The notes under the pieces: model-generated
What the model saw: the letters and a program-made list of their open reading frames with translations, nothing else
Databases searched by the model: none
Told to the model about the DNA's origin: nothing
Origin: a virus
Virus record (IMG/VR): IMGVR_UViG_3300031825_000392
Coordinates: 1 to 23,546 of that record
Reading direction: 5' to 3' (one strand)
Length of the DNA: 23,546 nt
Translations under genes and position numbers: made by a program
In this document: piece after piece, positions 6,649-13,700 of the stretch
Layout: the number at the start of each line of letters is the position of its first letter
Position numbering within the stretch: position 1 is the first letter of the stretch

Positions 6649-9333
6649 TCACAGCATTACGCTCGCGACAGCCGCCCGCATATATGGGGCGACGATAGCG
6701 TGAATTGCGGTGGTCCAATGCAATCCGTCCGAGGTATTAGCGACGCCGCCAGGAGCATCGGTGGCGAAGGTCTGGCTGGAGATCACCGGACTTTGGTAAA
6801 TATCGGAGTACGCGTCAAAATTGCCGAGTGCCAATTCTCCCAGGAGCATTGCGCGAAAAGTGTCGGCCTGGCCGTTCGTGTACGATCCAGCTGTTCGATA
6901 GGTTGGAGGCTGAACCACGATCTTATAACCGGCCGCACGCACGGCCGCCCAATAAGTGCGAAGATCCGCCTGCGCCGGAAGCCCGTTTGCGCCGATCATC
7001 ATCGTCAGGATGGGGCGATAACCCATGGCCACAGCCGCGCGGCCGATCTTGGTTACTAGCGGCAGCCGTGATGTCATCGTCGCCAGCGTCGACCCGGACA
7101 CAGCCATCAAGCGCCACCACGGCCTAAGGCTCAATGCAGCTTGCACCAAATGGGCATAGCCGTATTCGCCACCCAGCCCGCCCGCGACGGTTATGCTATC
7201 GCCTTCTGGGACAACGACATTTCGGACCGGGAATACATCTCCCATCAGAAGATGACGATCGCGGATATTCTTGACGGCGAGCGCCATGGCATCGTCGGAA
7301 AGAGCTGTCGGATAGATCGCAGGGACACCAACCCTGCCGTTGAGGGGCTGACTATCCAGATAGCCGCCACCGCCATAGTTAAGATAGGGCACGGTGAATG
7401 AAGTAGCGGCCGTCGAATCTTCAGCGAGTTGGATGCCATCAAGATGGAGACTGCGGCCGTTCGACCCAAAGCGGACCGCACCTATCACCCATCCTTTGCC
7501 CGCGACCGAGCCGAGAACGCCGGGATTTAGGCCACGCGCCCTCAGGTCAAGCATACCCCCCTGCGTTCCGATCACCACGGCATTTGTATTGTACCCGGTC
7601 ACTCCCCCTAGAAGCGGCGTAAACAACACTCCCGATGCGGCCGCGTTCGCAACGTCTTCTCGGAAGGCCACCATGAAGGTTCCTTCGGAAAACGTCACCC
7701 CGTTGTCGTCACGGGTAGAAAGGAGGATGCGACCGGCGAACGGAGCAACTATCGAATTGCCCGAACCGCGCGTTATCGTGTCGGCACGTGTGATGCTCGT
7801 TCGGCGGACCGCGCAGCCTATTCGGGACGGCTCGGCAGCCGGAATGTTCTCGCCATCAAGGCTAATCTGCACATCCTCACGAAAGATGACATCGAGAGGG
7901 AAAGCGTCGGCGCTATTCCAGATATTCACCTGATTATAGGCTGCCGTCATGCGCGAGAAGGTTACGGTCGTCCAAGCGCTTTCCGTGATTGTATAGGCGT
8001 CCATAAAGGTGGGATAGAGTCCGGCAGTGACGTTCTGATTTCCAGCGCCGGGCGCGCTCTTGATAAGGAACTTTCCCTTGATCAGGCCTGGTACAAGAGA
8101 TGTCGATAACGAGAATAATTGATTGTGCGCCGACATCTGGATCCGGTGAACTCCAAGGCCGCTATCAGTCGTATAGTTCTTCGTGAGAATCGCACCGTTT
8201 GAACTTACGTACATCTCCGTGCCGCCCGGATGTGCGTTGTGGGTCACCGTGGCGCTCATGCTGGCTGGGACGTATCGATCATCCGTGATAAAGGCCATCA
8301 CGGGATCGAGCGAAACAAGCGCACCAGCAGGCAGCGGCGTTACGGCGCCGGGCGCAGAGAGCAGCGCAATCTTCTGCCCCAGCGCTATCCCTGCCTGCGT
8401 GAGCGCCGGCTGTTGGAGCGTGAGCGCCCCGTTGGTCCGTAGATAGGTGTCGATCGCCAACCCATTGGCGAGGGGCACGGTCGAATATTGCCCGTCCGTC
8501 GTTCCGGCCAGCGCCAGGGCTGCGCTTGCATAACGGTGCGTCAGATCGCCGGTCGCTGCGATCTGCGCCACCGCCACCGGAATTTGGTCGATGACGGCAA
8601 GATCGGCGGCAACGGCATCGATGTTCGCCAGATGGCCCGCGACTGCCGCGATATTGGCGCTGCTCCCAGCCACGGCACTGACGCTGGCAGAGATGCCGGC
8701 CACCGTCGTGATGCTCCCCGCGATGCCGGAGACCGATGGAACAACCGACGAGATTCCTGCGACAGCAGATATGTTGGCTGAGATCGGTGCAAGGGTAGTG
8801 ACTGCCGCCGAAACATGCGCGACTGTGGAGACGTCCGTTATAGCTCCAGCAACGCTCGCAATATTGGCAATGCCCCCCGCGACTGTCGCGATATCGCTCC
8901 CCTCGAGCAGGCTGTTCCCAACGGCCACGATCGAGGGCACGTCCGCCAGGGCGATCTCCGGCCCCTCCTCGCCCAGCGGCACCTTCAGCGCGCGGCGTGC
9001 CTTGTGCTCCGTCGCGAGCGCGCGCAGCGTCGCGCGGCGGTTGATGGTGTTGATCGTCGAGAGGTTGTAGGCGCCCTGGTCGGCGAATTCGCTGGTCTGC
9101 AGATAATCCGGCCTGAGCAGGATCACGATCCGCTCGCCCGCCGCGCGCGGCGCATCGAAGGTCACGGTGCCGCCCGTCTCGGCGAGCGACACGCTGTAGC
9201 CCGCCGTCACCGGCGTGCCGTCGATCTCGACGGCAACGTCCGTCGCCGACACGACCGAAAAGGTGAAGGGGAACGCGCTCCTGCTCTCATGGATTTCATA
9301 CGCGTCGAAGACATTGGGACTGATCGTGGCCAC
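6649..9333 (-). CDS. Tail fibre with T7-type N-terminus, decapeptide repeats and C-terminal SGNH esterase-like domain
   Basis: This 894-residue receptor-binding protein starts at GTG 9333, with AAAGGAGG 8 bases upstream. Residues 1-130 resemble the T7 gp17 adaptor domain (RPDYLQTSEFADQGAYNLSTIN...). Residues 148-258 are about eleven copies of a 10-residue repeat, VAGxxAxIxx. Residues ~290-700 appear beta-rich, with a LamG-like segment near 590-690. Residues 705-894 look like an SGNH hydrolase: GDS (Ser713), Gly747 in VSGS, GAN (Asn783) and DGLH (Asp869/His872). Such domains de-acylate surface glycans, so the fibre may trim O-acyl groups from its receptor. GC drops after the repeats, indicating exchange of the host-range part. 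An upstream bipartite promoter-like motif lies at 9361-9389. Confidence 0.88.
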   Translation of the reverse strand: MATISPNVFDAYEIHESRSAFPFTFSVVSATDVAVEIDGTPVTAGYSVSLAETGGTVTFDAPRAAGERIVILLRPDYLQTSEFADQGAYNLSTINTINRRATLRALATEHKARRALKVPLGEEGPEIALADVPSIVAVGNSLLEGSDIATVAGGIANIASVAGAITDVSTVAHVSAAVTTLAPISANISAVAGISSVVPSVSGIAGSITTVAGISASVSAVAGSSANIAAVAGHLANIDAVAADLAVIDQIPVAVAQIAATGDLTHRYASAALALAGTTDGQYSTVPLANGLAIDTYLRTNGALTLQQPALTQAGIALGQKIALLSAPGAVTPLPAGALVSLDPVMAFITDDRYVPASMSATVTHNAHPGGTEMYVSSNGAILTKNYTTDSGLGVHRIQMSAHNQLFSLSTSLVPGLIKGKFLIKSAPGAGNQNVTAGLYPTFMDAYTITESAWTTVTFSRMTAAYNQVNIWNSADAFPLDVIFREDVQISLDGENIPAAEPSRIGCAVRRTSITRADTITRGSGNSIVAPFAGRILLSTRDDNGVTFSEGTFMVAFREDVANAAASGVLFTPLLGGVTGYNTNAVVIGTQGGMLDLRARGLNPGVLGSVAGKGWVIGAVRFGSNGRSLHLDGIQLAEDSTAATSFTVPYLNYGGGGYLDSQPLNGRVGVPAIYPTALSDDAMALAVKNIRDRHLLMGDVFPVRNVVVPEGDSITVAGGLGGEYGYAHLVQAALSLRPWWRLMAVSGSTLATMTSRLPLVTKIGRAAVAMGYRPILTMMIGANGLPAQADLRTYWAAVRAAGYKIVVQPPTYRTAGSYTNGQADTFRAMLLGELALGNFDAYSDIYQSPVISSQTFATDAPGGVANTSDGLHWTTAIHAIVAPYMRAAVASVML
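8560..8892 (-). repeat. Tandem 30-bp/10-residue repeats in tail fibre
   Basis: About eleven in-frame units are visible, for example VAGGIANIAS, VAGAITDVST, VAGISASVSA, VAGSSANIAA and VAGHLANIDA, with an exact 10-residue period. The DNA copies have diverged at third positions, so selection has kept the protein period. A fibrous trimeric shaft is the likely structure. Confidence 0.85.
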
Positions 9334-9360
9334 GCGGCGCCTCCTTTGATGAGGACGGCC

Positions 9361-9389
9361 TAGGGCTGCGCGGCATCATGTTGAATCGA
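9361..9389 (-). promoter_or_regulatory. Bipartite promoter-like element upstream of tail fibre
   Basis: On the minus strand TCGATTCAA (9389-9381), a 15-base spacer and CCCTA (9365-9361) lie 28 bases before the GTG start and upstream of the AAAGGAGG site. The same element with the same spacing occurs at two other phage gene starts. It contains GATTC, a GANTC site. Confidence 0.55.
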
Positions 9390-9719
9390 TGCGGCGCCGA
9401 ATCGTGCGGGGCGGGCCCGCGGGGAGGACCGGTGACCGTGGCGGCCGGGCCGGTCGCGGTTCGGCGCTATGCGATGGTGCCGATCGGCATTCGATGGCCA
9501 TACGGGCGGAATGGCGGCGTTCCCCGATGATCTCGGAAACAGCGTCGGCCGATATGCCGACATGCGGCGCATCCCGCCACGCCATGGCCGGCAGGCCGGC
9601 TGCTTCATCGTCGCCAGTCGCCGGGTTGGGACGGCCGTGGGAAACACGATATCGCCGCTGCCCCGGTGCCGAACGAGCGCCAACGCCGTCCGGAACCTCG
9701 CGTGGGTTCGCTCGGGTGC
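9390..9719. other. Gap without a convincing gene between tail fibre and ejection protein
   Basis: No reading frame here has a credible start, ribosome binding site or recognisable product. It contains a 10-bp GC palindrome (GCGGGCCCGC, 9411-9420) and a small GC hairpin near 9583-9600. It may be the remains of a gene lost when the C-terminus of the ejection protein was replaced. In a tightly packed late operon a gap this long is unusual. Confidence 0.4.
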
Positions 9720-11780
9720 CTATCGACGTCGCGTGGGCAGCGCGACCCGGTCACCGACGGGCGCGGGCGTCTTTCTCCAGAACCACGTCCATTTCCCGGT
9801 ATCGGGATCATAGCGTATCGCCAGGAGCGAGGATGGCGTTTCGCGGCCATTTTCAAATCGCGCATAGCCCGAGACGTCTCCGCGTCCGAACCGGTCGGTG
9901 TTTACCGAGAGCTCATATTTGCCATTGGCATCCGAAGGTTCCGTCACATATGCCTTGGCGGCGTAGACCACCCCCTTGGTCAGCCTTGATAACTCCCGCG
10001 CCTGGGTGCCGTTGGCCGCAAAGCAACTGGAAACGATGACGGGCGTCCCGTCCCTGTATTGGAGGCGCTTGAGATCCCAGTAGATCGCTTTGGGTCTCAA
10101 ATACTGCCCGTCTGCTCCGTGCGCTTTGTCGGTGACGGTGCCGTCCGGCACGGACCCATGCGAATAGATAATCATTGCGCCATGCGGACTCTGCATCTTG
10201 TTCAGGGCGACGATGGCATCCGCATCCTGGGCCTCATTGAGGTAGTTCAGCCATGTCGCCGTCCGAGGCCGGCTGGCGCGGCGGCGGGGTGGAGACTGCC
10301 CCGCCCCCCGAACTGCGCTGTTGTCGTCCGATGCGAAGTGACTGCTATCCTGCTGCGTGGCGATCGGCTGGACGGCTTCGCGGTCGGCCCGGTTATAGGA
10401 GATCGGCTCGGGCCTCGGCCCGGCGGCCCCGACCACGTCTCCGATCCGCTGCTGCGTCACCGTCTCGGCCCCCGGCGGATAGCCGGCGATGCCCCGCTGC
10501 CGCCGGACGAGCGCGTCATATTCCGCCGGCGCCACCAGGTCCTTCGCCAGCCGCAAATCCTGCCGGGCAAATTCGGCCGGTTGATAGGTCGCCATCAGGT
10601 TCAGCTTCAGCGCGGCCGCGCCGTGCGGGGGAACCGGCCGTGGATCGAGGTTGTTCGCCGCGCGCCGCATCAACGCGTCGGTCGTCGCCGCGTCGAGGTC
10701 CCGGCGCGTCGCGGCGGGGAGCTGGGTGATCGAGGTGAAGTCGGGCCCGAGCCGGTCGGTCTCGGCCAGCGCGGTCTCCTTCGCGGCCGTCTCGGCCTGT
10801 GCGCGCCGGCGGTCCTCGGCGAGGAAGCGCTCGGCCAGGTCGTTGCGCGCATAGGCCTTGCGCGTCTCGTTCCACGGCCCCGCCTCGATCGCTTCTCGCC
10901 AGGCGGCCCGCTCTTCCGGGCTGGTCGGCGCGGGGCTGCCGTCCGTCGGGCGGGGCGGGGCAAGGCCGTCGACATCCGCCGCCGCCTGGGCGCGGGCGAG
11001 CGGTTCGAACAGGCCCCGCTCGATCATGGCCTGGTCGGGCGCGGTCATCTCGTCCCGGTGCGCCAGCAGATAATGCGCCGCGGCGACCGGGTCCCGCATC
11101 ACCAGCCCGTCGGCCACGCGCCGGTGGATGCCCGAGCGATAGGCGCCGATCGCGGCCTGCGTCACCGCCGGATCCTCGCCGCGCAGCGCTGCCTGGCTCG
11201 CGAGCGCCTCGGCCCCGGTCGCGACATATTTGTCGAACAGGTCCGGATCGTCGGCATGGGCCACCGCATCGTCGGCCGAATTGGCCTGCACCCCCGCGCT
11301 CTGGCGATCCTGCTCGATGGCGTTCTGCCGGTCCGCCTGAAGCTGCAGCCGGCCCATGTCGATCGCGAGGCGCGAACCGACCGACTGGTCGTAGATCTCG
11401 CGCTGGCGATCGGTCGTCAGCGCGGCGCGGCCCTGTTCATAGGCATCGGTCAGCGCCTTCCGCGTCGGCTCGAGCGCCGCGAGCGCCGCGAACCCCTCCA
11501 GTTGCCCGAAGTGCGTGGTTGCCTCGCGCGCCACGCCGGCATAGCGATTCCACACCAGCTTGGCGGCAGCGTCGTCATGCAGCGTCTGCGCCTGTTGCTG
11601 CTCCCGGGCCTGCGCCCGCTGCTCGACCATGCCGGCGATCTTGCCGCCGGCTTCAGCGACCGCCTGCAGCCCGTGGTCCAGTGCCTGCAGGCCGGTGCCG
11701 GAAAGATCCGGGGTTACCAGCTTCGCGTCGGTGGCGCTGGCGAGGGGGGCGCTGTTGCGCTCGGTCGGGACGATCGGCAT
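9720..11780 (-). CDS. Internal virion (ejection) protein with C-terminal caspase-like domain
   Basis: This 686-residue protein takes the position of T7 gp15/gp16. Residues ~20-480 are long charged helices rich in Ala, Gln, Glu and Arg (for example MVEQRAQAREQQQAQTLHDD), as in ejection proteins that pass through the cell envelope with the DNA. A low-complexity basic linker (SPPRRRASRPR, about 495-505) leads to a different C-terminal domain (510-686) with lower GC. It has MIIYSHGS (His541-Gly542) and VIVSSCFAANGT (Cys586), spaced like the His-Gly/Cys dyad of clan CD (caspase/CHAT) peptidases, then GVVYAAKAYVTEP. No lytic transglycosylase domain is seen. The ATG follows a 20-codon reading frame (TGA-G-ATG). 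The ejection role is inferred from position; the peptidase role rests on motifs only. Confidence 0.72.
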   Translation of the reverse strand: MPIVPTERNSAPLASATDAKLVTPDLSGTGLQALDHGLQAVAEAGGKIAGMVEQRAQAREQQQAQTLHDDAAAKLVWNRYAGVAREATTHFGQLEGFAALAALEPTRKALTDAYEQGRAALTTDRQREIYDQSVGSRLAIDMGRLQLQADRQNAIEQDRQSAGVQANSADDAVAHADDPDLFDKYVATGAEALASQAALRGEDPAVTQAAIGAYRSGIHRRVADGLVMRDPVAAAHYLLAHRDEMTAPDQAMIERGLFEPLARAQAAADVDGLAPPRPTDGSPAPTSPEERAAWREAIEAGPWNETRKAYARNDLAERFLAEDRRRAQAETAAKETALAETDRLGPDFTSITQLPAATRRDLDAATTDALMRRAANNLDPRPVPPHGAAALKLNLMATYQPAEFARQDLRLAKDLVAPAEYDALVRRQRGIAGYPPGAETVTQQRIGDVVGAAGPRPEPISYNRADREAVQPIATQQDSSHFASDDNSAVRGAGQSPPRRRASRPRTATWLNYLNEAQDADAIVALNKMQSPHGAMIIYSHGSVPDGTVTDKAHGADGQYLRPKAIYWDLKRLQYRDGTPVIVSSCFAANGTQARELSRLTKGVVYAAKAYVTEPSDANGKYELSVNTDRFGRGDVSGYARFENGRETPSSLLAIRYDPDTGKWTWFWRKTPAPVGDRVALPTRRR

Positions 11781-11781
11781 C

Positions 11782-11844
11782 TCAGCGCGCCCGCCGCGCG
11801 GTGGCGATGGTGGCGGGAACGGTCATGGGAAACGGGGCGGACAT
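11782..11844 (-). CDS. 20-codon leader reading frame before the ejection protein
   Basis: ATG 11844 is preceded by a near-perfect Shine-Dalgarno (AAGGAGGTG, 6 bases upstream). The frame encodes MSAPFPMTVPATIATARRAR and its TGA is one base from the ATG of the 686-residue gene. The large gene has no comparable ribosome binding site of its own, so translation of the short frame and re-initiation probably drive it. The peptide itself may have no function. Confidence 0.55.
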   Translation of the reverse strand: MSAPFPMTVPATIATARRAR

Positions 11845-11872
11845 GCGGCACCTCCTTGTCGGGAGGGCGGGT

Positions 11873-11901
11873 TAGGGCGCGCGGCGACTCTCTTGAATCG
11901 A
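11873..11901 (-). promoter_or_regulatory. Bipartite promoter-like element upstream of ejection protein
   Basis: On the minus strand TCGATTCAA (11901-11893) and CCCTA (11877-11873) are separated by exactly 15 bases. The element lies 28 bases upstream of the 20-codon frame and restarts phage transcription after the cargo block on the other strand. It is identical in both half-elements and spacing to the copy before the tail fibre. Confidence 0.6.
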
Positions 11902-12074
11902 CCCGCGCGGCGGGCGAGTTATCACCGAATCGGATATAATTATCGCTTTGGCTGTTGCCCGGGCGATCTTCTGACATAGTTGCGGCAGCGAATCGAAGTG
12001 GCGCGGGCAGGGGAGTGCCGGCCGCGCCGCCGATCGCAAGCGCGGGCCGGGCCCGCCGGAAGGGGAGCGGCCGG

Positions 12075-13700
12075 ATGCGACAAACGACCCTGTCTGTGGC
12101 GCTTGAGGTCAAGCCGGAAAGCCAGGAGCTGCTCGCCGCCCTGATCGACCGGCTGCATGACAATGGCGCCGCGCCCGCGCAGGGCGCGCGCGATTTCGGC
12201 TGGTTCATGCAGGGCGTGCCGTCAGTGCATTTCCTGTCGATGAACGTCTTCCCCGGCGCGGACTATGATCCGCTGTTCGTGCTGGAGGCCAATTTCGATG
12301 GCGCGCCGGGCGTGTTCTGGGGCCAGCTCGAGGCAGCGATCGGCGGCGATCTGCGCGCCATGCTGCGCTGCTGCAAGCGGCCGCTGAACCAGGATGGCCC
12401 GCTGTTCGATGCCGTCACCGCAGCCGGCGCGCGCGCGCCGGTCGCCCCGTATCTGGAGCGGCGGGCGCTGCGCCCGAGCGTGTTCCACCATGGCAATCGC
12501 GGCATGACGCGTGATCGCATCCTCGCCGAGCGCGACCTGTTCGGCGCGATCCGCACCGAAATCGCCACGGCCAACGGCCCGGGCCCCAGCCCCTATCGGG
12601 CAGCGGCCGATGCGCGCCAAATCCACGATCGGCTGCGCGCGGCGCTGCTCCCGGCCTTTCCCTGGCTCGCCCTGAAGCCGCCGTCGCGCATCCCGTTCCT
12701 GCAGCGCATGGGCGATATCGCGCGCCTGCTCGCCTTCGTCTTCGCGGTCGTGGTCGCGCTGTCGCTCCCCGGCCTGATCCTGGCGCCGATCATGCCGACG
12801 GGCCGTTATTTCATCCTGATGGCGATCCTGCTGCTGCTGGTCGGCGTGCCGCTCTACCGCATCCGCGAGCCGCTTCCCGGCACCGGCGTCGCCGGCCAGA
12901 CCAATTTGTTCAGCGTGCTGCTGAAGAACCTCCTGCCGGTCGCGCTGTTCGTCGGCCTCTATTTCGCCGTGGTCGCGCCGCTCGCCACCGTCGTCACGAC
13001 GGCACTCACCGGCGCCTCGGTCCCGGTCGCCTGGGCCGCCGCGGCGCGCACGATCCTGCTCGGCCTGGCCAGCATTCCGTTCACGGTCACCGGCATCCTC
13101 GCCTGGCTGCGCTGGCTCGAACGCCGCGATTCGTCGCAGGATGCGCCGCCGGTGGACGAGGAAGTGATGCGCCAGATGGCGCAGCGCGAGGACTGGATCC
13201 CGCAGAACCATATGGGCTCGGTCGTGCTGATCAAGCCGGGGGTGCTGCGCACCATCATCATCCGTGCCGGCCATCTCGGGCTCGGCCTGTTCCTGCGGGT
13301 CAAGGCGACGGACGGGTATCTCGGCAGCATGCGCACCGTGCATTTCGCGCACTGGGCCTTCGTCAACAATGGCAGCCGCCTGATGTTCTTCAGCAATTTC
13401 GATCAGAGCTGGGAAAGCTATCTCGATGATTTCATCGAAAAGGCGCATGCCGGGCTCACGCTCGCCTGGGGCTGCGGCGTCGGCTTTCCGGCGACCCGCT
13501 TCCTGATCCAGGACGGCGCCAGCCATGGCCGCAAGTTCAAGGCCTGGGCGCGCCACTCCATGGCGATCAGCCGCTTCTGGTACAGCGCCTATGCCAACCT
13601 CACCGTCGACCAGGTCGAGCGCAACAACCGCATCGCCAACGGGCTGCGCCGGAAATCGCTCACGCAGAAGGAGGCCGCCGCGTGGATCAACGACCTGTGA
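12075..13700 (+). CDS. Membrane protein of a DyP peroxidase/P450 operon
   Basis: This is a 541-residue protein. Residues 1-~215 are soluble, with SMNVFPGADYDPLFVLEANFDG-type sequence that suggests a ferredoxin-like alpha/beta domain. Residues ~215-345 hold about four to five hydrophobic segments (for example LLAFVFAVVVALSLPGLIL and YFILMAILLLLVGVPL). The C-terminal ~200 residues are soluble, with HFAHWAFVNNGSRLMFFSNFDQSWESYLDDFI. I have the impression that this protein type recurs next to heme peroxidase genes, but I know no assigned function. ATG 12075 has AAGGGGAG 7 bases upstream, which decides the start. It overlaps the peroxidase gene by 19 bases. A role as membrane partner of the downstream heme enzymes is inferred. 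Confidence 0.75.
   Translation: MRQTTLSVALEVKPESQELLAALIDRLHDNGAAPAQGARDFGWFMQGVPSVHFLSMNVFPGADYDPLFVLEANFDGAPGVFWGQLEAAIGGDLRAMLRCCKRPLNQDGPLFDAVTAAGARAPVAPYLERRALRPSVFHHGNRGMTRDRILAERDLFGAIRTEIATANGPGPSPYRAAADARQIHDRLRAALLPAFPWLALKPPSRIPFLQRMGDIARLLAFVFAVVVALSLPGLILAPIMPTGRYFILMAILLLLVGVPLYRIREPLPGTGVAGQTNLFSVLLKNLLPVALFVGLYFAVVAPLATVVTTALTGASVPVAWAAAARTILLGLASIPFTVTGILAWLRWLERRDSSQDAPPVDEEVMRQMAQREDWIPQNHMGSVVLIKPGVLRTIIIRAGHLGLGLFLRVKATDGYLGSMRTVHFAHWAFVNNGSRLMFFSNFDQSWESYLDDFIEKAHAGLTLAWGCGVGFPATRFLIQDGASHGRKFKAWARHSMAISRFWYSAYANLTVDQVERNNRIANGLRRKSLTQKEAAAWINDL

Noticed and set aside
8560-8892. Regular repeats that could suggest a CRISPR array
   Set aside because: The 30-base period is protein-coding, with no conserved DNA repeat/spacer pattern.
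10059-11939. Long plus-strand reading frame (626 codons) opposite the ejection protein
   Set aside because: Arg/Gly/Pro-rich product with no recognisable domain; it is the antisense shadow of a high-GC gene.
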